Source: Mucilaginibacter jinjuensis (GTDB lineage Bacteria > Bacteroidota > Bacteroidia > Sphingobacteriales > Sphingobacteriaceae). From it: 64,000 bases of DNA. The position numbers were made by a program, and so were the translations under genes. The stretch is from positions 5,642,001-5,706,000 of the forward strand of contig NZ_CP117167.1 of the NCBI RefSeq assembly GCF_028596025.1, read 5' to 3'. Every line of letters starts with the position of its first letter. Position 1 is the stretch's first letter. The notes beneath the pieces are model-generated. The model made no database searches. It was not told where the DNA came from and saw only the letters and a list, made by a program, of their open reading frames with translations. Of the stretch, positions 1 through 10,104 are shown in pieces.

Positions 1-609
1 CAAGCCTACACGCATGCTAAATACGTACAAAAAGCTGGTTACAGCTTGCCATATAAAAAAAGCGTTGATTGTTGGCGACACAAACCATAAGATAAGTATA
101 ACACCTGCCGACCTAATGGTTGTCATGGTAACCATTATGATATTATCTGTAACCTGGCGTTCTAAGCCTGTTAAACCACCGTTATATAAACTAATTGGCC
201 ATTGAAAAGCCACAACCAATCCCATCAACATAACAGCATGTGTTACCACTCCTGTATCTATTTTTTGCGCATGGAGCCAGTGAGTTGCTATTACAGGTGC
301 CAGTAAAATAATAACTGCTGCTGCCACCAAACCAATTAGCCAATAAATACATTCGACAGTTAAAACAAGGCTTCTTATATCGGTCGCATCTCTTTTTTCA
401 ACTATAGCTTTGGTAAGCTCTCTGTTTAATGTGATACTAAGCCCTAAATCAAGTATAGACAATGAGCCTATAAGGGTTCCATAAAAACCAACTAAGCCGT
501 ATGATTCGATCCCTAAAAATTTAATATATAAAGGAACCATAATCATCCCCAAGCCAGCTATCCAGATACGGCCTATTAAATTGGCAATTATGTTTGTTGA
601 TAACTTCAA
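1..609 (-). CDS. Polysaccharide flippase, Wzx/MATE-like (partial, 3' end outside window)
   Basis: The reverse strand reads open from a TTG at 607-609 to the window edge (203 codons, no stop). The product is strongly hydrophobic, with an N-terminal stretch around MVPLYIKFLGIESYG followed by LDLGLSITLNREL, the usual opening of Wzx-type oligosaccharide flippases, which move lipid-linked repeat units across the inner membrane. At least four membrane segments lie in this part. A TAA lies seven codons upstream in frame and no ATG is available between, so TTG is the most reasonable start. It sits at the downstream end of a minus-strand polysaccharide export cluster, which fits the role. The exact family (Wzx or another MVF/MATE branch) cannot be settled from the fragment. 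Confidence 0.8.
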   Translation of the reverse strand, partial: MKLSTNIIANLIGRIWIAGLGMIMVPLYIKFLGIESYGLVGFYGTLIGSLSILDLGLSITLNRELTKAIVEKRDATDIRSLVLTVECIYWLIGLVAAAVIILLAPVIATHWLHAQKIDTGVVTHAVMLMGLVVAFQWPISLYNGGLTGLERQVTDNIIMVTMTTIRSAGVILILWFVSPTINAFFIWQAVTSFLYVFSMRVGL

Positions 610-642
610 GTTAGTGGTGATAATTATTTAAGCAATATACTA

Positions 643-1419
643 TTACCATATTTTCCACCTTGGGCTACCCGAACTCCACTCTGCTTCCAGTTCAATTTTA
701 TCGCGCATGGCATCCATTGCCTTCCAATAGCCTTTGTGCTTAAATGCTGCTAACTGGCCGTCGTTGGCAATACTGGCCAATGGCTCGCGCTCCCATTGTA
801 CTAATTCAACATCACCTTCCAGGTAATCAAATATCTTATTGCTAAGTACAAAATATCCTCCATTAATCCAGAAGCCTTCATCATCGGGCTTTTCGGCAAA
901 TTCAGTTACAATTCCATCATCGTTAAGGCTTACATTACCAAAACGGCCAGGGTGTTGTATAGTAGTGAGCGTAGCTAATTTGCCATGCTTTTTATGAAAA
1001 GCCAATAATTGTTCAATATTTACATTAGATACCCCATCGCCATAGCTCAGCATAAAAGTATCTTCTGTGATGTATTTTTTTATTTTTTTTATACGGCCTG
1101 CAGTATTCGTATCTATTCCGGTATCAACAAGTGTTACCTTAAATGATTCTGAATTAGAGTAATGCACATCCAGTTGATTGTTGTGTAACTCAACCGTAAT
1201 GTCTGAATTGTATAAAAAGTAATTGATAAAATACTCTTTAATCATATTGCCCTTATAGCCCAGGCATATCACAAACTCATTAAAGCCGTAATGCGAGTAA
1301 ATTTTCATGATATGCCATAAAATGGGCTTGCCACCTATTTCTACCATAGGTTTAGGCCTTATTGATGTTTCTTCTGCCAGCCTGGTACCTAAGCCACCGG
1401 CAAGTAATACTACTTTCAT
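643..1419 (-). CDS. rfbF: Glucose-1-phosphate cytidylyltransferase
   Basis: 258 residues, the usual length for RfbF, which makes CDP-glucose from CTP and glucose 1-phosphate in the cytoplasm, the first step to CDP-linked 3,6-dideoxyhexoses or other CDP-sugars. The N-terminus has the nucleotidyltransferase signature LAGGLGTRLAEET followed by RPKPMVEIGGKPILWHIM; a later DGVSN segment fits the metal-binding region and WEREPL near residue 215 is typical of RfbF. No rfbG or other CDP-sugar gene follows in the window, so the sugar made is unknown. It belongs to the minus-strand polysaccharide locus, between the flippase and the UDP-sugar dehydrogenase. Confidence 0.92.
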   Translation of the reverse strand: MKVVLLAGGLGTRLAEETSIRPKPMVEIGGKPILWHIMKIYSHYGFNEFVICLGYKGNMIKEYFINYFLYNSDITVELHNNQLDVHYSNSESFKVTLVDTGIDTNTAGRIKKIKKYITEDTFMLSYGDGVSNVNIEQLLAFHKKHGKLATLTTIQHPGRFGNVSLNDDGIVTEFAEKPDDEGFWINGGYFVLSNKIFDYLEGDVELVQWEREPLASIANDGQLAAFKHKGYWKAMDAMRDKIELEAEWSSGSPRWKIW

Positions 1420-1508
1420 TTATTCAAAGGTTATAATTGGTAAACACCTTTTAAAGTATGTACATATAGGTTTTATTGTGATAGGGTAGATCGGCTAATC
1501 TTCTCTGC

Positions 1509-2812
<1,304 letters not shown>

Positions 2813-2813
<1 letters not shown>

Positions 2814-3847
2814 TAATTGTGTGCGTTAAGGTTTTTGTACAAATAATCCCCCCCAAGTAATAGCGTTATTAAAATAAACCCAATAATCGTAGTTATTAAA
2901 ACATGCTTTGTTTTACCGGTTGGTTCGGCAATTAGGGGTAGTTCGGGCTCATCAATAATTCTGTATAATGGGGTTTCTTTTTGCAGGTTTATTTTCGCAA
3001 CTTCCAAATTACGCATTACTTCAGCGTATGCACCACTAAAGGCGGTCACTTTGGCTTGGCTAAACATCAGGCCCGAGCGTTGTATACTAAGCGAAGGGTT
3101 TAAATTATATGTACGATCTATAGTGGCAGCTGTATTAATAGCCGTGCCGCTTAGTACGCCTGCCAAACTATCGGCTTCGTGCTGCAACAATTTAACAGTG
3201 GTTGCTGCTACCTTGGTTTTGGTATCAATAAAATAGTCGGATGTTTCACCAAGCATGTATTTAGATACATAGTAAGCTATATTGGGGTTAGTTGAGCTGG
3301 CACTTATTAAGTAAAAAATTAATTTTTTATCTTTTTTAAACACTGTAAATGAGAGGCCTACTTCTGTAATAATCCGTCTGTAAAGCTTAGTTTTAATTGG
3401 GCTGTATGTAGCCGGATTTTGGCTAAACGGCCCTAAATTTTTATATATCCTCGGGTACTCATTCTGGACAATATAATTTAACAAGGTTTGGTGGGATGCA
3501 CTATCCACTACAGATTGCAACGCACTGCCTATAAGCTTGCGTGATTTAAACAGTTCGATAATGTTATCACCAGAAAATATATTATCCGGGCTCGATGTTA
3601 TCCCATCGAAACCAAGTTGTGAAGCAAGGCCTGCAAAAGCATTTCTATCCTTCTGATCTGTAGATAATACAAAATTAAAGGTTGATATATAAACCGGCTT
3701 TTTCTTATAAACTTTTATAAATCCAATTGCTCCGCCCAACACAGCCCCCAGTATTATCAAATACCAGTATTTAAGCAAATACTTAAGCGTATTTACTGCT
3801 ATTGCCCGCCAGTCTTTGATTGCATTTTGGTCTTTATCCCCTGGCAT
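2813..3847 (-). CDS. Wzz-like chain-length determinant / polysaccharide co-polymerase
   Basis: About 344 residues with the co-polymerase layout: a first membrane helix near residues 27-47 (WYLIILGAVLGGAIGFIKVY), a long periplasmic part, and a second helix near the C-terminus (ITTIIGFILITLLLGGDYLY). There is no cytoplasmic tyrosine-kinase domain. Proteins of this type sit in the inner membrane and set chain length while contacting the outer-membrane Wza-like channel. I chose the ATG at 3847, one base after the TAA of the upstream SLBB gene; a TTG eight codons further upstream would overlap it. A PxxP before the second helix (EPELPLIAEPTGKTK) is typical of the family. Confidence 0.87.
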
Positions 3848-3848
3848 A

Positions 3849-6281
3849 TTACTTGAGGTTAGAAATGGCAACTATAATTAATGTTACTAATGACACTACG
3901 GTTGAGGTTAATGCCACTGTTTCGGCAACAGACATACCCTGCGTATCCAGCTTACGTGGTACCACAATTTCTGAACCGGTTACCACTTTGGGATAAGAGC
4001 GGAATAAGCCGAATAAACCATTGTGCGTGCGGCCGACAAGCCCATTGGGATATAACACATAAATTTTACGTCTCCGGGCATTATCGGTAGTTCCGCCAGC
4101 CTGGGTAATATAATATTTCAGTGATTTCCCATCGATATAACCGGTTTTAGTTGATGCCAATACTTCACCGCTTACCTTTACTAAAGGATCGAGTTTTAAT
4201 ACCTGTACAGAATCGCCATTCTCAAGTATATAATCCTGTATCGAACCCGGGGCTTCTAAAACCTGCTTTAAGTTTATTGCTATCCTGTCATTAGTTCTTG
4301 CAACATCCTGAATAACTTTTGCACTGGTATCTTTAATACTGTTCTGTATATTTCTTACAGTTTGCCTTTGCCCGGTGGTATCAATATCTTTTCTTACCAA
4401 GAATATCCCTCCTGGATAAGCCTGTGAGGTTAAGCCACCTGATCGCCTGATAAGGTCACTGATGTGCTCTTTTTTAGATTGGATGGTATAGCTGCCGGGG
4501 TAATTTACCTCACCGCTTATGGTAACTCTTTCTTGTTCTACATAACCCGGGTTACGCCTAACTGTAACTACATCATAAGGTTTAAGAACAAATTTATCAT
4601 TCTCAATCGTCAGTGTCTTTGCCGTGCTGATGTCATAGACCTTGGCAATTGTATCAGCACTCTTATTTGATCGTTCGCTCACAAACCGGCGGCTAATTTC
4701 TACGTGGTATGATGACGCGGCGTCGGTAAAACCATTAGCCATAAAAAACAAGTCTTTCAGCGTCAGGTTCTCACGGTAATCAAATTGGCCCGGCTTTTTT
4801 ACCTCGCCCAAAATTTGCACTTTATAATTACTTATAAACTGTGTGGCAGTAGCAATGGTTATAGAGTCGCGCTTAATCAATGGGATATCTGCCGCACCGC
4901 CATTAATCACATTAGTTACATTAAAGGTGATATTTTCTTTAATACCGTTCGGGTAGCTTCGGCTCAAAATCGCCCGGTCTGTAAACACATTTTCCATTAA
5001 CCCGCCCGCCTTTTTTATTAACCCGCTTATCGTTATACCTGGCGTTAATTCAAATTGGCCCGGCCTGTATACTGCACCGTTTATGCTAACGGCATTCTCA
5101 AAACGCTCCAACACGGCGTCAACCTGAAAAATATCCCCATTTGATGGTATGTAGGTTGCAAAGCCTGCTTTTAAAATATCTTTTATTTGCCTTTGGGTAT
5201 CTGTAATCTGTTTAACTTTTACACTTGCCCTAAAGGCTTTATCTGTATAACCACCCGCAAAAAACAACAAGTTCTCAAACGATTCGCCTTCTTTTAATTC
5301 AAACACACCCGGCCTTTTAACCTCACCATTAATGGTAACATGTTTTTTGTATACCGGAAAATTAATTACATCGTTCTCTTTCAACAAAATATTACCGCTT
5401 TGATCGCCTTTGGTTAAAAACTGGTAGAGATCAATTCGCTGGTATACTTTATTGTTTCTGATGAGCTCTATATTACGATAGGTGTTAATATCGCCCGGGC
5501 CGCCGCATAGATAAAGTGAGTTAAATACAGTTGACAATGAAGAAACCGTATAGTTACCCGGTTTTGAAGCCCCCACAATAGTAATATGGATACTCCTGAT
5601 TTTGCCTAAGGAAACAATAAGGTTAGAGGTGCCATTTCTTAACGAGCCATAAGCCGTAGACGACATTTTAGCGCGGATACGTGCCGTAGCCTGCTCAACC
5701 GTTAAACCACTTAAACTAATTGTACCCACTTGTGGTATAGCAATTGTGCCCTCGGGCCCAATTGTAGTTTCCAGATTTGTTTCCTGGTAGCCCGAAACAC
5801 TAATTTCTACCTGGTCATCAGGGCCGAGCACGTAATTAACGGGTGTTGCAATACGCAGATTAGGTTCGAACGATAATGATTCGCTGTCAAAAAATGAAGC
5901 CCCGAAAATATTTGATGTTGAAGTTTTTGGGGTAGATTTATAATCGCTCGGCGTTGTTTCCCGTTCTACAGCCGGCATAACTGTAGTGTTATTATCTCCT
6001 TGCTTCCCTGCATTTGCCCCGCCCGATTTGGATAAACGCGTTTTTAATTTACCCCATTCAGATTCTGGCAAGCCTTTGGATAGCGCCATTTGCTTTGCCT
6101 GCTCAGGCGTCATGCCGCTTCCCTGTAACTGACCCTGCATTTTGGCCAGATCTGAGTCAGATAACTGGTCTACCTTCACCTGGCTCCAATCAGTACTGGT
6201 TGAGGTTTGGGCTATAGTATTAGAAATACTTATATAAACAAAAAAGGCAAGAAAGAGTATAAATTTTTTATCGATATACAT
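3849..6281 (-). CDS. SLBB-domain polysaccharide export protein (Wza-like, large form)
   Basis: About 810 residues. After a signal peptide (KKFILFLAFFVYISISNTIAQ) and a Gln/Gly-rich spacer comes a Poly_export domain (YVLGPDDQVEISVSGYQE, about 150-170, then GPEGTIAIPQVGTISLSGLT) and a series of SLBB repeats recognisable by recurring VxIxGEVxxPGxF/Y blocks (VTINGEVKRPGVF, VSINGAVYRPGQF, VQILGEVKKPGQF, VTISGEVNYPGSY), ending in one hydrophobic helix (TSTVVSLVTLIIVAISNL). This is the large Bacteroidota form of the outer-membrane export channel. The ATG at 6281 puts the signal peptide at the very N-terminus; a GTG seven codons upstream is less likely. It directly precedes the Wzz-like gene, its usual partner. 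Confidence 0.9.
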   Translation of the reverse strand: MYIDKKFILFLAFFVYISISNTIAQTSTSTDWSQVKVDQLSDSDLAKMQGQLQGSGMTPEQAKQMALSKGLPESEWGKLKTRLSKSGGANAGKQGDNNTTVMPAVERETTPSDYKSTPKTSTSNIFGASFFDSESLSFEPNLRIATPVNYVLGPDDQVEISVSGYQETNLETTIGPEGTIAIPQVGTISLSGLTVEQATARIRAKMSSTAYGSLRNGTSNLIVSLGKIRSIHITIVGASKPGNYTVSSLSTVFNSLYLCGGPGDINTYRNIELIRNNKVYQRIDLYQFLTKGDQSGNILLKENDVINFPVYKKHVTINGEVKRPGVFELKEGESFENLLFFAGGYTDKAFRASVKVKQITDTQRQIKDILKAGFATYIPSNGDIFQVDAVLERFENAVSINGAVYRPGQFELTPGITISGLIKKAGGLMENVFTDRAILSRSYPNGIKENITFNVTNVINGGAADIPLIKRDSITIATATQFISNYKVQILGEVKKPGQFDYRENLTLKDLFFMANGFTDAASSYHVEISRRFVSERSNKSADTIAKVYDISTAKTLTIENDKFVLKPYDVVTVRRNPGYVEQERVTISGEVNYPGSYTIQSKKEHISDLIRRSGGLTSQAYPGGIFLVRKDIDTTGQRQTVRNIQNSIKDTSAKVIQDVARTNDRIAINLKQVLEAPGSIQDYILENGDSVQVLKLDPLVKVSGEVLASTKTGYIDGKSLKYYITQAGGTTDNARRRKIYVLYPNGLVGRTHNGLFGLFRSYPKVVTGSEIVVPRKLDTQGMSVAETVALTSTVVSLVTLIIVAISNLK

Positions 6282-6457
6282 TTTATAAAAATCCGAAAAC
6301 ACACTATTAAATAATGATTAGCCGGCTTTAGCTCCCGGCTGTTTATAATTATTTCAATATTACAAATAATTCAGTACGCCTTATCATTGCTTTTAAACAT
6401 AACTATTATTTAGTGCCTTAAAACAGGCATTTTATTCACTTTTAATAAACTAACCAA

Positions 6458-7360
6458 TTAATCAGTAAAAGATGATACTGTAGTGGGTAAGCTTATTCCT
6501 ATGTTTTTGTTTGTAATTAAATATTTTTTTAACACATCCAAACAAGCCCCTACCGTTTGGCTTTCGGTATTTAAATGCACATCGGGGTTGGCCGGTGTTT
6601 CATAAGGGCTGCTAATACCTGTAAAATTTTTGATTTTACCGGCCAATGCCAATTTATACAAGCCCTTGGTATCGCGCTTCTGGCAGGTATCAATACTTGC
6701 GTCAATATACACTTCTACAAAACTTTCATCGCCAATTAACTTTTCAGCAATTGCCCTGTCCTGCTCAAAAGGTGATATAAAAGATGCAATTACAATAATA
6801 CCGGCATCGTTAAACAGCCTGCACATTTCGGCCACACGCCTTATATTTTCGGCCCGGTCTTCATCAGAGAAAGACAGATCCTTATTGATCCCCAACCTGG
6901 TGTTATCACCATCTAAAATATATACCCTCGCATTTTGCCCGTGCAACCAGGCCTCTGTTTCTGTTGCCAATGTTGACTTGCCCGAGCCCGACAAGCCCGT
7001 TAACCAAAGTGTAAAGGATCTGTTGTTGTTTAACCTCTCGCGGTCGCCCCTGGTTATTTTACCGGTTTGTTTAAATAAGTTAGGTTTAATTTCTTTTTGC
7101 AAAATCTGTGTTTGCCTGCGTTTTGAGGGCAGCCCGAATTTTATTTTCTGCCAGGCCCTTTCATGCGCATAGTATAAAAGCATTTTGGTTAACAATTCTG
7201 TTAAGCCAATTTTAGCCCCTAAACTAAACTGCCCGGTTATGAGCCAGCCCAGTATAACAGTATCCACCGAGCCCACTATCCGCCACGAAACGGTTTTTAT
7301 TACATTTCGTTTAATCAGCGGATCTTTCTTTAATACCTTTAATAGTATATCGGTGATCAT
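6458..7360 (-). CDS. cysC: DUF2061 membrane domain fused to adenylyl-sulfate kinase (APS kinase)
   Basis: 300 residues in two parts. Residues about 10-80 are a DUF2061 membrane module (RNVIKTVSWRIVGSVDTVILGW, then KMLLYYAHERAW). Residues about 105-285 are a complete APS kinase: P-loop GLSGSGKST (122-130), DGDNTR (150-155), RIGxxAEM-type helix, and the ISSPYE segment near 250. It phosphorylates adenylyl sulfate to PAPS, the donor for sulfotransferases. No sulfate adenylyltransferase (cysD/cysN) or PAPS reductase lies nearby, so PAPS here is more likely for sulfation than for cysteine synthesis (inference). A PAPS-type sulfotransferase is encoded 2.7 kb away. It is divergent from the lasso-cyclase gene with 142 bp between starts. 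Confidence 0.92.
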   Translation of the reverse strand: MITDILLKVLKKDPLIKRNVIKTVSWRIVGSVDTVILGWLITGQFSLGAKIGLTELLTKMLLYYAHERAWQKIKFGLPSKRRQTQILQKEIKPNLFKQTGKITRGDRERLNNNRSFTLWLTGLSGSGKSTLATETEAWLHGQNARVYILDGDNTRLGINKDLSFSDEDRAENIRRVAEMCRLFNDAGIIVIASFISPFEQDRAIAEKLIGDESFVEVYIDASIDTCQKRDTKGLYKLALAGKIKNFTGISSPYETPANPDVHLNTESQTVGACLDVLKKYLITNKNIGISLPTTVSSFTD

Positions 7361-7502
7361 AAAGCTAATGTATTGAAAACTTATTTATTCAAATCTAAAA
7401 TACTTATTAATTAACAATATCAATTCTTACAATATTTAATCATAATGCAAATACCCGCAAGTTTGTATATTGCGATAACAAGACCTAATATACAACCTGT
7501 TT

Positions 7503-9404
7503 ATGAGCGTTATTTTTGGCAAGTGCCATTTTAATAATAAACCAATTGCTAATGATGAGTTGTCGGTTATGCAAACCCGGCTTAACCATTGGCAGGCCGA
7601 TAATAAAGGCATCTGGATTAACAACAACGTTGGACTGGGCCACTTAATGCTATATAATACCACACCATCATTAACCGAAGTTTTACCTTACCACCATGAT
7701 GGCCCTAAACTAACCATTACTGCCGATGCACGTATTGATAACCGCGACGAATTATTTGGTAAATTAGGTATCCCTGCTATAGAAAAGACCACCATACCAG
7801 ATAGCATCCTGATATTAAAAGCTTATGAAAAATTTGGCGAACGATGTACCGAGCATCTGATCGGCGATTTTGCCTTTGCTATTTGGGACAGTAATAAACA
7901 ACAACTTTTTTGCGCCCGCGACCAAATGGGTGTAAAGCCTTTCTTCTATTATACCGGTGCCGATTTTTTTGCCTTCGCATCAGAGAAAAAAGGAATTATG
8001 GCCATTGAGGGTGTTGATTTGGCTATTAATAAGCAGTTTTTATTTAACCAGCTTGTATTCCCGCCAGAGCAGGCTACCGACACTACTTTATATGAGCATA
8101 TTAAAAAATTACCACCCGCATATACCCTTGTTTTAAATTTAACCAACGGACACCGAAAACTACAGCGGTATTGGGATCTAGATGCAGAAACCGAAACCAG
8201 GTTTGCCACTAAAGCCGAATATCATGAAGGTTTGCTGTACCATTTTGAACAAGCGGTACAGTGCCGTTCGCTATCGCATTATAACGTTGGTGTTGAGTTA
8301 AGTGGGGGGATGGATTCGTCGGCTATTACAGGTGTGGCCAATAATTATCTTAAAACGCAGGAAAAAAATCTCATTACGTTTTCAAACACCTTATCAGACG
8401 ATGTTGACAACCCTGAGATCACCAAACTGGATGAACGCCGTTATATTGATGCCGTACTGGAGTTTAATAACATCAAAGATTTTGTTTACGTTACCCAAAC
8501 CGCATTTGATAACCTTATAGACGAACTAAACTTTGCCATAGAAGTAAACGATGGTTTAGAAAGGTGGAATCCGCTGTGGCAACTCCCGCTCAAAAAGTCG
8601 GCGATGGAGCATGGGGTACGCACGCTGTTATCCGGCTTCCCCGGCGACGAACTGGTAACGTACCGGGGTAAGTACTATTTTATGGATTACCTTGATAAGG
8701 GCCAATACCTCAAATACTTTTTAGCGAAAAAGAAATACCCAGGCTTTAATAAGGTTGAGCCATTTATCCCGCATGGTATCAAATACCAATACAGCAAACT
8801 TAAGCGTTCACTTAATGTGGGTACCCATGAACGGGTTAAACAATCATTCGAAACTTTTAATGTACCAGATCATTATAGAAAGCATTTAAGAGATTGTATC
8901 TGGCTCGATCCTGTTTATCAGCAACAATTTAAAAGCTACCGGCATTTACAGCGTTACAGGCTCTTAAAACCGCAGGTAAACCACCGCTTAGAGGCCGAAA
9001 CCCGCTTCGGCATCTATTTTAAAACCGAGCCCCGTTTCCCGATGGCTGATATCAGGCTCACCCAGTTTTATTTATCGATGCCTAATGAGTATAAATACGA
9101 AGGTGAGTTAACCCGTACATTTTACCGTAATACAGTTAGTAAATATTTACCGGATATGCTTATGAAACGCAATGACAAATACGGAAGCATTGCACCTTTT
9201 TTATCAGTAAACAAGAGAATAACAACCGACGAAGTTAAGAACCTGATAAAACAAAGCCCGGAGGTTGCTTTTTTAAGTAAGGAGAGATTTGACGGTTTTG
9301 ACAGTCCCTATACGCCGGGGAATTCTAAAAAAGATAAACCATACCCGCCGGTAGAAGTATTACTATGGCTGATAAAAAACAAAGATAAAATAGCTGATTT
9401 ATAA
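7503..9404 (+). CDS. Lasso-peptide macrolactam cyclase (asparagine-synthetase-like, C protein)
   Basis: 633 residues with an N-terminal class II amidotransferase-like domain (about 1-200) and a C-terminal asparagine-synthase ATP-pyrophosphatase domain. The PP-loop ELSGGMDSS lies at 265-273 and the usual ARDQMGVKPFFY segment at 138-149. Residue 2 is Ser and no cysteine occurs before Cys8, so the glutaminase nucleophile is absent. True AsnB needs Cys2; lasso cyclases activate a ring-closing Asp/Glu with ATP and do not need it. The presence of PqqD-like, B2-like and ABC-exporter genes within 5 kb supports the lasso role. ATG at 7503 is the only sensible start. AsnB-like acylamide ligases of other pathways remain a weaker alternative. 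Confidence 0.82.
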   Translation: MSVIFGKCHFNNKPIANDELSVMQTRLNHWQADNKGIWINNNVGLGHLMLYNTTPSLTEVLPYHHDGPKLTITADARIDNRDELFGKLGIPAIEKTTIPDSILILKAYEKFGERCTEHLIGDFAFAIWDSNKQQLFCARDQMGVKPFFYYTGADFFAFASEKKGIMAIEGVDLAINKQFLFNQLVFPPEQATDTTLYEHIKKLPPAYTLVLNLTNGHRKLQRYWDLDAETETRFATKAEYHEGLLYHFEQAVQCRSLSHYNVGVELSGGMDSSAITGVANNYLKTQEKNLITFSNTLSDDVDNPEITKLDERRYIDAVLEFNNIKDFVYVTQTAFDNLIDELNFAIEVNDGLERWNPLWQLPLKKSAMEHGVRTLLSGFPGDELVTYRGKYYFMDYLDKGQYLKYFLAKKKYPGFNKVEPFIPHGIKYQYSKLKRSLNVGTHERVKQSFETFNVPDHYRKHLRDCIWLDPVYQQQFKSYRHLQRYRLLKPQVNHRLEAETRFGIYFKTEPRFPMADIRLTQFYLSMPNEYKYEGELTRTFYRNTVSKYLPDMLMKRNDKYGSIAPFLSVNKRITTDEVKNLIKQSPEVAFLSKERFDGFDSPYTPGNSKKDKPYPPVEVLLWLIKNKDKIADL

Positions 9405-9445
9405 TTAATTTTATCATATCCCAATTAACCTATAAAAAATTAACG

Positions 9446-10084
9446 GTGAACGACGCACTTAAAAAGCAGTTACAATTACTGTTGGAGCAACATCCTGAAC
9501 TCAACAACGGCAACATAAGCTTTGCTGATGGCCAGATAACATTGAATGCTGCTGAAGAAACAAGCCTAGCTGTAGAAAAAGCAGATCATAGCGATACTGT
9601 TAACAAACCTGGGTACCTGGTTGATATTATTGCCGGACACACGGCAAAGGTTGAGGTTAGGAAATCGCCGGTGCATGGGTATGGCGTTTTTGCTAAAGAA
9701 CTGATTGAAGCCGGAGAATTAATTGAGGAATGCCGCCTGTTAAAATTAGGCTACCGTGCAAATTACAATCACGACCCGGTATTAAAAGATTACGTATGGG
9801 CAGGCAGGGATGATGGTGAGCAAACCAAACTTCATGGGCTTAACCAGTACCTGGCTTTAGGTTTAGGAGTTATATATAACCATTCTGATCAACCCAATAC
9901 GATACAAAACCTCGATTTCGATACAGAGGTAATGACCATAAAAGCCCGGCAACCTATTCAAAAAGGAGAGGAGATATTTGTTACCTATGGCAAAAAGTAT
10001 TTTATGATCCGTAATTTCTGGAAAAACGTCCACAAAAATAACGAGCTCGAAAATTTTATAACCAAGCAGCAAAAAGCAGATTAA
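9446..10084 (+). CDS. SET-domain protein (putative lysine methyltransferase)
   Basis: 212 residues, starting with GTG, 41 bp after the cyclase and so probably in one operon with it. Residues 1-60 are a variable region with no recognised domain. Residues about 66-185 form a SET domain: SPVHGYGVFA (N-terminal SAM-binding GxG part), VIYNHSDQPN (the NHS motif of the pseudoknot) and GEEIFVTYGKKYF (the catalytic Tyr loop). SET enzymes transfer methyl groups from SAM to lysine side chains. In this setting the target could be a lysine of the RiPP precursor or of a partner protein; nothing in the sequence tells which. Free-standing bacterial SET genes are common, but one inside a lasso cluster is unusual to me. 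Confidence 0.82.
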   Translation: MNDALKKQLQLLLEQHPELNNGNISFADGQITLNAAEETSLAVEKADHSDTVNKPGYLVDIIAGHTAKVEVRKSPVHGYGVFAKELIEAGELIEECRLLKLGYRANYNHDPVLKDYVWAGRDDGEQTKLHGLNQYLALGLGVIYNHSDQPNTIQNLDFDTEVMTIKARQPIQKGEEIFVTYGKKYFMIRNFWKNVHKNNELENFITKQQKAD

Positions 10085-10104
10085 ACGTACCAACCGTTAT
10101 TATT

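Noticed and set aside
7445..7534. 29-codon frame just upstream of the cyclase as the RiPP precursor
   Set aside because: No leader pattern, no Gly/Ala/Ser/Cys start with Asp/Glu at position 7-9, and it overlaps the cyclase start in another frame.
7503..9404. Housekeeping asparagine synthetase AsnB
   Set aside because: Cys2 is missing and the gene sits among PqqD-like, B2 and exporter genes, so a lasso-type cyclase is favoured.
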